Positions 13,150-26,100 of a DNA stretch of 64,000 bases are shown in pieces (position 1 is the stretch's first letter; the number at the start of each line of letters is the position of its first letter). Where the stretch lies: contig JAREIK010004354.1 of assembly GCA_029783825.1 (NCBI GenBank), positions 1-64,000 of the forward strand, written 5' to 3'. The position numbers and the translations under genes are program-made. The DNA comes from Sapria himalayana (lineage: Eukaryota > Streptophyta > Magnoliopsida > Malpighiales > Rafflesiaceae). The notes beneath the pieces were generated by a model. That model made no database searches. It was not told the DNA's origin and worked only from the letters and a program-made list of their open reading frames with translations.

Positions 13150-13660
13150 TTGATAGCCTCTACTATGTGGTTTCACAGTTGGTTCTCAGAATTCTATCTG
13201 TCACGTCAAGGCTGCTAACTGTTTCTCCATATAGGAGATCTACTATTGCATTACATTCATAATTTCTATTATCTCTTCATTCATTTCTTTCATTTTTTGC
13301 ATTTATTCCCTCAATTAAGTAATTTTTTCATCCTTCTCTTCTTTCATTCCCATATTTCTTCCTTCAAATGAGAAATTTGCTCATCATTCTCTTTAATTTC
13401 GGTCTCCATAACTTCAAAATGTTCATTTGTTTCTATTACTTGTTGTTCGACCAACTCACCCACCATTTCTATGAGAGATGAATTAGAAGCATGACTACTA
13501 AAATAAAATATCACTCCCTTTTAGCCGATGTTGTACACTTATTGCTTCTTATAACCTCCTATCCTTTCAAAATAAATATGATCATAATCAATTGGTTGAT
13601 GATCCATAGAACCCTCAACTTGTTGAGAAGCAGGTCTCACACGTTCCTCCCTGAGTTCCC
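13150..13660 (-). pseudogene. Decayed gene fragment with glutamate-rich coiled-coil segment, possibly TNPA-like
   Basis: The - strand reads SMDHQPIDYDHIYFER and, after a gap with stops, a heptad-like charged segment including ELVEQQVIETNEHFEVMETE and KENDEQISHLKEEIWE. Several in-frame stops follow. Plant TNPA/Transposase_24 proteins often end in such a glutamate- and lysine-rich coiled coil, so this may be the C-terminal part of such a gene; this is an inference, as the conserved core was not found here. Confidence 0.4.
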
Positions 13661-13994
13661 ATGAAAAAATAGAAAAAAATCTTTTCTAGATATACATAAA
13701 ATAAATTTAATATTTTGGATTCCAAACTACTTTTAAAATTTACTGTAGTTTTATAAAATTTTATTAATATAACAGATTCTTAAAGCAATAATCTGAGACT
13801 TGTTGTCAACAAACTAACCATCTACTTTCTTCACTTTCATCTACCTGAAAATCTCATAAAAATTGGGATATCAACCCAATTCTCCAGCCTAGATATGTAT
13901 ATATAAAGTCAAAAAAATGTTAAAAAATTTAAACAAAATTAATAAACTATAAAACATTTTGGATGTCTATTTTGGTTATAATCTGTAAATACAT

Positions 13995-14195
13995 AAGTAT
14001 TTTTCATGTAGATGTAGCTAGTCGTGTTGATCGACTAGTGAACCATGTTATTTCGTGCATTTCTGATGTGGTTTCTCTTTTATTTTTTTTGATTATGTCA
14101 TGGTTGGATTGTGGTTGTGGAATATATATTGTTTGTTGTTCTTTGTTGTTCTCTTCTTCTAAATCACAATCATTGGAGTGAATTTGACCAACAAT
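13995..14195 (+). repeat. Dispersed repeat, copy 2 (partial)
   Basis: GATGTAGCTAGTCGTGTTGA, GAACCATGTTATTTCGTGCA, TCATGGTTGGATTGTGG and AATCACAATCATTGGAGTG match the second half of the dispersed repeat at 8262-8440 and 58733-58913, in the same + orientation. The first half is absent. The host CACTA-like element has its gene remnants on the opposite strand, so the fragment is probably an independent insertion. Confidence 0.7.
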
Positions 14196-16020
14196 GTGTA
14201 AATGACTCAACACAAATATAATAATCATGAGTTCATTTAAGTAAATCTTGCTAATAAATTACATGACAATATATAATTGATTGGATTTGGAAGTGATATA
14301 TAGATTATCACTGACTGATAAATATAGTTTATGTAACTCAACACAAATATAATTTTGATTACTAGTATTTTTAATGATTAAAAAATACAATATATGAAAA
14401 ACTAGAGATATCTTTACGTGAATTACATACTTTTTAAAAAGGTTAGAAAGGTTAAGTTGATCTGACGTAGTTGAGCAAAAGTCAAGAACTTGAAAATGAA
14501 TAAAAATTTGGTTGATCCTATATAATTTGATCATGAGAAAGAGTTTTATTTGATAAGCATACTCTTGATCAAAACCAATTTAACATAAAGTGCCCACCTG
14601 ACAACAACCTACTCATATTCCCAAAAGTGCCATGCCACCACCATGGAATTCCAAGGCCACCATGGAATTCCAAGGCCACCTGGCTTCTGCCAGGTGTCGT
14701 GGAACATGCATGTCTTCCACTCGACTTACTTTCTTTCCCAAAAAATTATAACTCATGAATAAAAGTTCGAATGAAACTCTCAAACTTTTCAAGAATTGCT
14801 TGATTACGTCTCTCTATTCTACTTACTAATATCCATGTACCTCAATGGTGCATACCTGGTAAATTGCTTCTCATAAGTACTCAAAAATATGATTGTTAGA
14901 GATCGACTTGCCACTAACAATGTAATAAAGTGGAGACATCACAAATTCAAAATTTGATGAGAAGATATTACATGGTGCTACCGGAATGAATATATGCTAT
15001 CGTTCTTGTCATATATTGCATTCCAATGGTTGCTGGTTGTGAAGTTGAAGAAGGTATTAAGATATGGAAGATGAAGCTGTGCATAAAACTTCTAGAAGAA
15101 GATCGATGAAGTTGTGCATAAAACTTCTAGAAGAAGATCGATGAAGCACGAATGGCATGATATCTTTGATAGTTCTCCCTTGTGATCAACTATCCCGTAT
15201 TTCTAAAATACTTGCAGATGATGATTATATTAGGGTAGAAATTATACCTAAAACGACAAGAAACTCACAACTGAAAGAAATTGCTTCCACTATTAGGTTT
15301 CATTTTGATTTATCCATGTCGAGAGAGAGAGAGAGAGGTGGATGGCATTAGTTAGAGACTTAGAGTTGTCTTTGCACAATAAGTTATAGTTTTTTATAAA
15401 TATTAAAATTCCATAAATATTTAAATTTTTAATTATCAAATCATTTAATTAACAATAAATATATATAAAGCATAAATACTTATCTTTTTATACTTAATAA
15501 ATTATTTTAACAGTTAATGTGTGTGTAGCAAGGCACAAATGAAAAAAAACACCTTACAATTTTTAATTATTAATTAAATTAAACAATACATATATTAACA
15601 ATTTCAAAAAATAGATGTTTTGTGTTCCAACTAAAAAAATTCATGGCTACAAAATTTATAAACTTCATATATCACGGTACACTTGAAAAGATGATTTGTT
15701 TTCAAGCCACTATATATTAAGTATGGTTATAAATCATGGCTCCTAAGAATTATAAATACTCTTAATGTTAAAAAATATATAAATATATATATTGTATGGT
15801 TATCAATTTTTAAGAATTCATATTAATTTTTATGAAGATAATATGATATAATTTTAAAGGCATAAAATTTCATATTATTAGATATCATTTATAATTTATA
15901 AAATTCTAAAAATTACTTAATGTTAGAAGATTTTTTAAAAAATTATATTTATTATTTTAATAAAGACTTAATATTTAAAGCTAATAGTAAAATAGTATAA
16001 AATAGTAAAAAAAAAAATTT
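14196..16020. other. AT-rich non-coding interior of the CACTA-like element
   Basis: No gene was recognised. The stretch holds a 2 x 19-bp direct repeat (CCACCATGGAATTCCAAGG) at 14638-14675, an 8-bp-arm hairpin with a 4-nt loop (CACCTGGC and GCCAGGTG) at 14677-14696, and a 2 x 35-bp tandem repeat at 15070-15139 whose unit begins GATGAAGCTGTGCATAAAAC. The remainder is AT-rich. Confidence 0.7.
15070..15139. repeat. Tandem repeat, 2 x 35 bp
   Basis: Two adjacent 35-bp units begin GATGAAGCTGTGCATAAAAC and GATGAAGTTGTGCATAAAAC and differ at one base. A third, truncated unit (GATGAAG) follows. The near-identity suggests a recent slippage or duplication event. Confidence 0.92.
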
Positions 16021-16374
16021 TGATAATTATATAGCGATAGATTTTGCATCAATCTAATTAGCTAGAGAAATTATGTCGCTAAATCCATCACAAAATTACC
16101 ACTTTTCTTTGCACGGAATTCTACAAATATATTAATGACAGATTTTGTCTCGATCTAATTAGCTAGTAATATTCTGTCACTATATCTATCGCTAAATTTT
16201 CCTGTTTACTTTATGTAGAAATCTACTAACATTTCCATCCCAAATCCATCACTAAAATTTATTTCAATATAAAATCAAAAATCCTTTGTTATTCATTAGC
16301 TAAACCCTCACTATTTATCTAGGGATTTTTCTCTAGTTAAATTTCCATTGCTAAACTAACATTTTCTTATGAAG
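16020..16374. repeat. Right subterminal repeats of the CACTA-like element
   Basis: Repeated motifs include TCTAATTAGCTAG, GCTAAATCCATCAC, ATCACTAAAATTT and TCGCTAAATTTTCC, resembling those of the left subterminal region. The element ends in TTTTCTTATGAAG, followed by TAG and the GATA satellite. Confidence 0.6.
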
Positions 16375-16791
16375 TAGATAGAAAGATAAATAGAAAGACT
16401 AGAAAATTCATAGATAGATAGAAAGATAGATAGATAGACATATAGATAGACATGTAGACAAATAAATAGACATTTAGATAAACATGTAGATAAAGAGTTA
16501 TATTGATAGATAGATAGATAGATAGATAAATTGATAAACAAATAAATAGACAAATAGAAAGACAAATATATAGACAAATAGATAGACAAATGATAGATAA
16601 ATAGATATATAAAAATTTTGACAAAAAGATTGATAGATTTATTAAAAGATAGATAGAAAGATAGATTAATTGATTGATTGACGATTGATAAACAATTTGA
16701 AAGACAAAGTAATAGATAGATAGGTAAATAGATAGTTAGATAGATAGATAGATAAATTAACAAACAGATACATAGTCAGATAGATAGACAA

Positions 16792-16822
<31 letters not shown>

Positions 16823-19654
16823 TATTTTTTAGATAGATAGATAGACAGATAGATAAATATAAAGACAAATAGACAGATAAATAGATAGACTAACAAATAG
16901 ATTGATAGTTAGATAGATAGATAAACAACTAGATAGATAGAAAGATAGATGGATAGACAGAATGCTAGATAAATTTTAGGACAAATAGATAGGTAAATAG
17001 ATAGACAGACAGATTGATTGAGAAATATACTAGCACATAGATAGACAGATAGACAAATAGGCAAGTAGACACATAGACACATAGATAGATAAATAGACTA
17101 CCAGACATACAGATAGACAGATAGATAGACAATTTTATAAATAGATTGATAGATAAATTTAAATTTGGATTCATAAATAGATGGATAAATGAATATGCAG
17201 ATAGATAGATATATAAATAGATAGATAGATTGATAGATAGATATATAGATAGACACACAGATAGATAGATAAACTGATAGATAGATAGATTGATTGATTG
17301 ATAGAGATACGAATAGATAGATAAATAGATAGAGGTATATATAAATAGTAATATAAATAGATAAATAGATAGACAAATAGACATATATAGGGATAGACAA
17401 TTAGACATATATAAGATAGATAGATAGATATATACACTAAAAGACTAATAGACTAACAGAAATATAGACAAATTGACTGATAAACTGATAGATAGATAGA
17501 CACAAAGATAGTTAGATAGATAGACATATAGACATATAGACATATAAAGAGATACATAAATAGACAAATAGATATAAATACAAACAAAGAGATAGATAAA
17601 CAAATGGAGAGACCATGGATTATGAGACAGAAAGATAGATTGACAAATAGAATTATAAAGAGATAAAAAGATAGATAGATATATAGATTGATTGATTGAT
17701 TTAAAAATAGAAGATAGATAGATAAACAAACAGACAAATAGATAAAGAGATAGATAGAAAGAAAAATAGATAGACTGATAGATAAATAGATAGATTGACA
17801 AATAGATAGACAGATAAATAAATAAATTCATTGACAAATTAATAGATAGATTGATAGATATATATACAAAAAATAAACAAATTATTAGATAGATACAAAA
17901 ATAAACAATATATAACAAATAGATAGCATATATATAGATAGAAAATAAATAGATAGATAGAGCGATATATATATAGATAGACAAATAAAAAATACAATTT
18001 GATAGACAGATTGATAGATAGATTGATATAAAAAATGATATATAGATTTATAAATAGAATGATATAAAAATAGATAGATAGATAAATAGATAGACAGATA
18101 AATAGATAGAAAAAAGATAGATAGTTAGACAGATAGATTGATAAAGATTTTGATGGATAAATAGATAGATATATAGATTGATAGATAGATAGATAGAAAA
18201 ATAGATAGATAGATAGATTTCTAGATAGATAGACAAATAGATTGAAAAATAGATAGATATAGTGATAGACAAACAAATAGAAAGATAGATTGATTGATTG
18301 AAAGATAGATAGAAAGACAGATAAACATATAGATGGATAAATAGATAGAAAGACAAATAGATAGAAATATAGATGGATAGTTTGATTAACAGATTGAAAG
18401 ACATTATTAGATAGATTGAAAGATTGTTTGATAGATAGATTGATAGACAAAGCTAAATAGATTGATAAATAATAAGATAAATATGTAGATAACAAATAGA
18501 TAAAAAGATATACAAAATATTAGAAAGATATATAGATAGATATATTGATAGATAGATAGATAGATAGACTGATAGATAGACGAATAGGTAGAAAAATTGA
18601 TAGATAGATTAATAGACTTGTAGATAGGAAAATAGATAGATAGATAGATAGAAATATAGATACAAAAATAGATTGATAGATAGTTAGATAGAAAGATATA
18701 TTGAGAAATATATTGATGGATAGATTGATAGATAAATACACAGATATATAGACCGATATATATATATATATATATACAAAAAGATAAATTGATAGATAGA
18801 CATATATATAGATAGATAGAATGATAGACATATTTATTGACAGATTGATTGAGATATTGATTGGCATATTGATAGACAAATTAATAGATAGATAGACAAA
18901 TTGATAAACATATAGATAAAATATTGGTAGATAAAAAGATAGACAAATATATAGACAAATAAATAGGCAAATTGATTGATTGATAGATAGAAAGATAGAT
19001 AGAAAGATTATTAGATAGATAAACAGACATATAGATAGATAGATAGATAGACATATTAATAATAGATATATAGATAGATAGATAGATAGACATATAGACA
19101 AACAGATAGATAGAAATATAGATAGATATATAAATATATTGATTTATTGATAGTTTGATAGATAAATAGATAGATATATAGATAGATGATAGATATAAAA
19201 AAAGATAGACATATAAATAAATAGAAAATATACATTTAGAAAGACACATAAATAGACAAATTGATAGTCAAATTTATAGATAGACGGAAAGATAGATTGA
19301 TAGACAAATTGATAGGCATATTGATAGACAAATTGATAGCTAGATAGATAGATTGATTGATAAACACACAGATATACAAAAAAAATAGATAGGCAGATAG
19401 TCTGATAGATTGACAAATATATAAAACAATAGATTGAGAATATATAGACATATAGAAAGACAAATAGATCAACAAATATATCGATAGGTAGATAGACTAA
19501 TAAATAGACAAATAAATATAGATATATATATTGATAGGTACATAGACAGATAGATAAACAAATTGTTAAATAGATAGATAGATAGATAGACAGACATACA
19601 ATTAGACATACACATAGATAGACAAATAGACAAATAGATAGCTAGATATATATT
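16375..19654. repeat. Degenerate GATA/GACA satellite, block 2 (GATA on + strand)
   Basis: The sequence has the same composition as block 1, with GATA, GACA, GATT and AAAT variants and AT runs near 16795-16811 and 18750-18775. It resumes directly after the TAG at the right end of the CACTA-like element and keeps the orientation of block 1, so the two were one array before the insertion. Open frames on the - strand are repeat artefacts. Confidence 0.97.
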
Positions 19655-19668
19655 TTTCTCTCTCTACT
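19640..19668. other. Orientation switch in the satellite (GATA to TATC)
   Basis: The + strand changes from GATAGCTAGATATATATT to TTTCTCTCTCTACTTGTC within about 25 bp, and from here on the satellite reads TATC/TGTC. The two arms are not an obvious perfect inverted repeat of each other. The join could be an old inversion breakpoint, a foldback, or an assembly junction. Confidence 0.85.
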
Positions 19669-20312
19669 TGTCTATCTATCTTTTAATTTATATAACTATC
19701 TATATATCTGTTTGTCTATATATTTGTCTATCTATCTATATATATCTATCTATTTGTTTATCTGTATATCTAGCTAACTATCTATTTTTCTATTTGTTTA
19801 TCTATCTGTCTATCTATTTGTATATGCATATTTCTATCTTTCAATCAATCTATTTGTTTATCTATATATCAATATATCTTTTTATATACCTATATGTCTT
19901 TCTACCAATATGTCTATTTGTCTATCTATCTGTCTCTCTCTCTGTCTCATTATATCTATCTATCTATGTGACTATGTAACAATATGGTATGTGCATATGT
20001 ATCTATGTGTCTATTGTCTTTATCTTTCTATGTATCTATCTACATATATATATATATATATCAATCTATCTATCTATCTTCTATCTTTCTGTCTAACAAT
20101 CTATCTATTTATATGTCAATTTGTTTATCTGTCTATTTGTCTATGTTTATTTTTATCTTTTTGTCTACTTATCTATATGTATATGTATTTATTTGTATAT
20201 CAGTCTATCTCTCTATTTGTCTATTTGTCTATCTATCTATATTTGTAACTTTTTATCTATCTATCTATCTATTTGTTTTTTTCTCTATCTATCTATTTAT
20301 TTATTAGACTAT
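19655..20312. repeat. Degenerate TATC/TGTC satellite, block 3
   Basis: This is the same repeat in the opposite orientation, with an AT run near 20044-20061. It stops at the CACTAC terminus at 20313 and continues after that element at 30556. Confidence 0.97.
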
Positions 20313-20329
20313 CACTACTAAAATTCACC

Positions 20330-20980
20330 GTATTACCGACCAATTATTTGGTTGGAAATTAGGTGTTTTTTGGTTGATAAACCTAATACCAAATAATTTA
20401 CCGATCAAAATATTTGGTTGCAATTTTGCTCGTCGGTAATTTTTTTATTGACAAAAAATTAGTCAGTTGGAAAATTACCGACCATCTATCGTTACTCTAC
20501 CGACAAAGATTTATCGACAATAATTTGATAATTTACCGACCGAATAAATAAGGTCGGGACACGTTCTCCAAATGGTCGGTAATTACCGACCATTTGGAGA
20601 GCATTTTACTACAAACAAAATCTATTGATATTCCGACAATTTTTCGACCAAAAAAATTAGGTTGGTAAATGGTCTCCAAATGGTCGGTAATTACCAACAA
20701 TTTACATACTATTTATCGACAAATAATTTCCGATGATATTCCGACCATTTTCCAGCCAAAAGCATTCGGTTGATAAATGGTCACAAAAGGGTCGGTAAAA
20801 GCCTAAAAAATTGTGACAAAAAACTGATCAAAATCTTTTAAAATCATTGGTCAGTAATTGATCTCCAAAAGAATTACCGATCATTTGGTGACCTTTTACC
20901 CACCACTGATATTAAAAACTTTCGGTTAGTTTAGTCGTAAATCGGTCGGAAATTACCGACCTAATTTTTTTTGTAGTATT
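20330..20980. repeat. Subterminal TTACCGACC repeats, TNPA-side end
   Basis: Many copies of TTACCGACC, GGTCGGTAA and CCAAATGGTCGG occur in both orientations. The region includes a perfect 36-bp palindrome at 20565-20600 centred on GGTCGGTAATTACCGACC. In this family subterminal repeats bind the TNPA protein; this is known for the family and inferred here. Confidence 0.9.
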
Positions 20981-21239
20981 TCATTAGTTGCAACAGAAAC
21001 TAGAAGATAAAACAAAAAAACAATCATTTTGCTACTAATTTTGATTCAGCTTATTCAGAAACATTTATAGATAATACAACATAATAAAAATCCAATTAAC
21101 TCTAGCAAGCAACTATATATACTGCATATATATATTAAAAATATCAAGAAAAATAAAAAAAATAAAATCCAAAATCAATGGTTAAGGCATTGAAAAGAAA
21201 TGTTTGTAATACACTCAATCATCCAACCTAGTCTCATAA

Positions 21240-22850
21240 TAATTATCCTGTGATGTTTCTGATCTACATGGTCAGATGCCTACTACTGGGGTAGAGCTAT
21301 CTATTGCTGCTAGTCCTGATGTGGTTGCTATAGGTGCTGTTGTAGGTGATGGAGTAGATGCCGTAGCTGGAGCATTACACTAAATAATCTGAGGTAGATC
21401 ATCAAGGTTGGACTGCAGTCCTCCTTGAAACTTCTTTGTAAGTCAGTCAAAACAGATACGCAACTCATCCCTATCATCTTCATAGTAGATCATGGGTCGC
21501 TCGGTATTGGCCAACTGAAACTGTATCGAATTTAGCATCACGTGTTGAAATTCCTTCATCTTCAAGAATAAATTCGAAACTGGTCATGAAAATTCAGCTT
21601 CATAGTCTGGTCATCTATGAGAGTAGAATGATGATGTTGATGAACTGACACCATAGACGGGCATCTTCTTCTTGCCATCAACAGCCGCGTATCAAATTTG
21701 ATTCGCATCAACTAGTGGAGCTAATGAATGAGAACTATATGTTGCACCATCACATGAACCTGAAGTAGACTTGGAATACACTTGAATTGCAGTAGTTAAC
21801 ATTTCCTCGTATCTCACCTAATAAAAAAGCAGGAAAAGTATTTCGATTTATATTCAAACAAAGAAAAGAAAAATTAATTTTTTTAATTAAACTTACATTT
21901 GCTACACGAGATCTCTGATCTACGAAAGTCTGATCATCATGAGCCTTCATGTACGTGTATCTAAATAAGTGAGGAGCACTGGGCTTCTTACCTTCCTTGT
22001 GTGTCTATAATTACACACAATACATACATTAATTATATTGAAAAAAAATTCCTTATGAGAAATGAAATTTAGGCATAATTGAACACAATTCGCAAAGTAA
22101 TAAACATAAGAAGTATAAATTCGAAATAATACCAATACTCATTCGTGCTAACACAAAGAGTGAGATCCACAAGTGTGTGTAAACATGCCACTACCCTCCC
22201 CAGCCTGCTTTGATCATCGATTGTCACTCTGTTTAGCACACCTCTTCCTATAATCCAGATCTTCCCATCTTCTCTACCACTCCTCGAAAATATGATATGG
22301 GACACTCAAATCTTTCTCTTTCTTCTTCAGTCATTTATCTTTGATCTCGTACACAGTGTCTTTATACCAACTATCAGCATGTTTGTAGACACACTTTTGA
22401 ACGACAAAATTTAGTTGTGTCCACCTGTAAACTTTCTACAATTATAAATAAAGAATTTTTAATCAGTAAACAAAAGAATAAATAAAAGATGTAATAATTT
22501 TTAGGTAGTAATATTTACCTTAAATTCTCTCCAAATCATCAATTGGTCTCTATGTGTTAGTGACTTCCAATTTTGTCCATTAGGTTTAAAGGACTTCCTG
22601 AAAATTGTCCTTAAAACCCTAGAAATGGAATCATACGGCTCTAACTTTTTCCTGTAACAAAAAATTAATTAGCAAGTAAGAAATAAATTAATAAATTGAT
22701 AAATAATTTGTTAAGTTTTATATCTTACGGATTATCAATTGTTAGATCAAAATGAGTAATAGAGAGAGTCTCATCTATAGGGTGCTCTGAGAAAGACTCT
22801 CAAACATCTCCTTCCTCTCTCTCTCCTCTCCCTCTTACGTCTTTTGATCA
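21240..22850 (-). pseudogene. TNPA-like gene (plant Transposase_24, Ptta/En/Spm), decayed
   Basis: This is the second CACTA gene, whose product binds subterminal repeats and aids TNP2-dependent transposition. Several exons can be read on the - strand. The exon at 22651-22519 (acceptor TTGTTACAG, donor GTAAAT) encodes SISRVLRTIFRKSFKPNGQN and WKSLTHRDQLMIWREFK. A following exon near 22430-22310 begins with an acceptor TTTACAG. Near 22270-22140 the order KRCAKQSDNR, stop, SKQA, HTCGSHSLC fits the conserved K-R-NR-Q...HTGGS-S block of Transposase_24. At 21950-21890, MKAHDDQTFVDQRSRVAN matches the later FVD-RS motif. Stop codons inside the conserved block mark it as a pseudogene. The start and exact end are not fixed. 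Confidence 0.8.
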
Positions 22851-23119
22851 TTCATCAAAATCTCATGACCATTATGTGGATCAGTTATCAGATGCTGCTG
22901 CTGCAGCACATTCAAAACCTTCTCTGACTTTTGTAGCATCTTTTTCACCCATGACCCTCTACTAGTTTCGGGCATACCTATGGTCATGCTGCCTATACCA
23001 TAACTCATACGACCTTACAAGGTGCATCATCTATCTCATCCACGTGCCATACCTATAAAAAATGCATAAGGCAATGAAAATAAACAAAAATAATTAACAA
23101 TTAAAATAACATAAAACTT

Positions 23120-26100
23120 ACTGTTTCCTCATTCTCATCAGAATCAATCAAATCTGGTTCATCTTCTTCTTTAGATATAGTAACATCATTTTCAAACTCC
23201 TCTTCATCACTCATTTCTTCCACACAATTAATTAAATTTTCATCAACATCTACATCTCCACTTGTATCCATCTCCAAAGATGCGACAAAAAGGACGTCTT
23301 GTCCCCCACCATAGCTTCGATTATAACATCATTGTCATTAATTTGAAAAGTTGGTTCAATGAAATCAGTACTTGGTGATGCGGAGATATCAATTTGAGCC
23401 TTTGCTTTTATCTTGCACATGGTTTTCCAATCCTTTATAGGACCAGTCCGACCCAGATATTCACAATATTAAACCAGTGATGCTTGTACTACTAAGACAA
23501 AAGGTTCATACTTTTTGAATCATTTTTTATCATGAACATCGGCAAGTTTATATCGAGGATGGACAAAATACCAACATGTGGTGTTGGTTCGAACCATTCA
23601 CATTTGAATAACTTACTTTTTAACCGGGATGGCTTCAAATTCTTACTCACTTCAACCAGAGTTCCATAATAGTCATATTCGGATTCATTATATACGGATC
23701 CTTTAATGCATACCCACATATTGTCTGTTGCTCGGTAGCTACCATACGATTTAGTGTGAAATTTAAAACCATTCACATAGTAACCATTATACATTTTAAC
23801 CTTTCTTCCGGTACCTTGTGCTATAATCCAAATATAATGATTGGAAAATTTATTTGCAAGATTATGAACCTGTAATCATAATTAAGTGGATTATTTAGAT
23901 TACAATTACAAAATTTTTTTAGAATAATACAATTATTTTGTGATTTTAATTATAAGTAAACATATGTATTTTTCAAAAAATAATAGAAATTCTTTCTCCG
24001 TCACGGCATTGATTACTTCTTTATTAATGTTTGGAAACTCCTTACGTTTATCTGTAACAAAATCACTAAAAAAACAAATTAAAAATAATTGATACATTGA
24101 TAGGAAATTAATAAATTATAATGCATAATAGATGTCATTTGACTATTCAGAAATACTTATACAATGAATGGTTGAAGCTCTCGACAATTCATTAGGAAAT
24201 ATAGATGAGATGCAGTATATTTATAGTCTTCTAGATACCTTTTTTCTTCAGCACCAATTGCTTTACTCAGAGGCTTGAAAATTTCAAACATTTCATTATC
24301 CACATTGTCATAAAGATAAATATCATTCAACTCTTCCTTAAGTGGAAGAGTTGGATTGCCTTCTTTGAAATAGAATGATGTGAATTTTATAGCCTCATCC
24401 ATAATATGACCTATTGATATAAAACCTTCAACCTTAGTCTTATTCATTATTCTTTGTTTTATTTTCCTCAAGTATCTACAAAAAGATTAATAAAAATTAC
24501 AAGTCATTTTTGTGTATATATAAATAGATATATAGGAAAAGAATTGGTTGTGTGAATTAATATTAGCTTTCTGGAGGATAGATCCAATGATAATGGATAG
24601 GACTAGTAATCTTAACTTTGTAAGTAAAGTACACTGAAAGATATTCCATTGAGTCAAAAAAACTAGGAGGAAAGATTTTCTAAAGATTGCATAAGATAAG
24701 TAGAATTTGTTCATTCAGATTCCTCAACTTCTCATTAGTCAATGAAGGAGTTAGTTGCTTTAAGAATAAAGAAATCTCAGTTATCAGCTCCCATATTCTA
24801 TTAGGCAAGAATTTTCGAAGAGCAATTAGTAACAACCTTTGCATGTATACATGACAATCATGACTCTTCATGCCAAACATCTTAAGTTTGTTTGCATCCA
24901 CACATATCCCCAGATTAGAAGCATACACTTCTGGAAATCTAAGTTTATTTACCCACTCCAAGACAACCTTCTTTTGTGATTTATTGAGATTAAATGGCAC
25001 ATCATGGTATTTATTGGTAATAAGATTTTTTGCAAATTAACGACGACAAAAATATTTATTCAACTTATCTCTTGACTTGTAAGAATCCTTAGTTTTTATT
25101 GGTATGTTAAATATCGTATTGAAAATATTGTCAAACACATTCTTCTCGATATGCATAACATCATGATTGTGCCTGAGCAAGTGTTCACATGTAGGGAAAA
25201 TTTCAGAAAATACTTCTCTTATTCCATCCACAAGTCTTATATATAGTTGTATACACAACCTCAGCATCAACATCTATCACCTTCCTCAACCCTCTGTTAT
25301 TCAATTTCTACAGAATATCATCCACAAATCTAACCCCTAGAAATTATTAAGTAACGTTTATATTTTTAATGAAGTCTTTGGTGTTACGTCGATAAGAAAG
25401 ATTAATGGGCAAAAACTTTTAATTATTGTCGAACCATGACTATTTTCCACTCTTAATTAATCTAAAAGCGTCAGAATCTACCATACAATGCTGACATGCC
25501 AACATACCAGTTGTACTCTATCCAAACATCATAGAATATGCTTGAAGGTCATTTATGGTCTATATGAGGGCAGCGCGCTTCTGAAAATTTTGCCGTTTGG
25601 AAATATCATAAGTTTTAACTCTAACACCACAAATACTTTTCAACTCCGATATTAATGGCTGCAAGAAAACATCTATCTTCCCCTTTGGATTTGCATGCCT
25701 GGCACTAACATATTCAAAAACATAAATTCCTCCTTCATACATAAGTCTGGAGGTAAATTATACGGGGTCACCACCACAGGCCACAAAAAATATTGCTATC
25801 TAGATTGACAAAACGGCTTCAAACCATCAGCAAATAAACCCAGCCTAACATTTCAAACTTAAAAAGAAAAATTAGGAAAACACCCATCCAAATGTTTCCA
25901 AGCAGGGGCATCAGAAGGGTGACACATCTTACCATCCTCCATATGATGCTCTGAATGCCACCTCATTTCATTAGCTATTGTGGATGATGCATATAATCTC
26001 TGCAACCTAGGTGTAATTGAAAAATAGTGGATCTTCTTATACGGCACCTTCAACTTATGTATATACAATCTATTTCTAGAACCCCTAACCTTTTGCTTGT

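Larger units (their letters stand above)
8598..16374 (-). mobile_element. Degenerate CACTA-like (En/Spm) element, about 7.8 kb
   Basis: The left end AACCACAAGAAAA differs from the usual plant CACTA terminus CACTACAAGAAAA at two positions. The reverse complement of the right end, CTTCATAAGAAAA, matches the left end at 9 of 13 positions. Both sides are GATA satellite and a TAG trinucleotide flanks both ends, which fits the 3-bp target duplication of this family. Both subterminal regions hold many copies of short motifs around TTAGCTAAATT and GCTAAATC. The inside carries decayed gene fragments on the - strand, three palindromic arrays and an internal duplication. No TNP2 catalytic gene was recognised, so it is probably non-autonomous. 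The ends are degenerate and the family call is an inference. Confidence 0.6.

Noticed and set aside
13963..14228. Two overlapping open frames on opposite strands
   Set aside because: They lie in the partial copy of the dispersed repeat; the other copies are not open in these frames.
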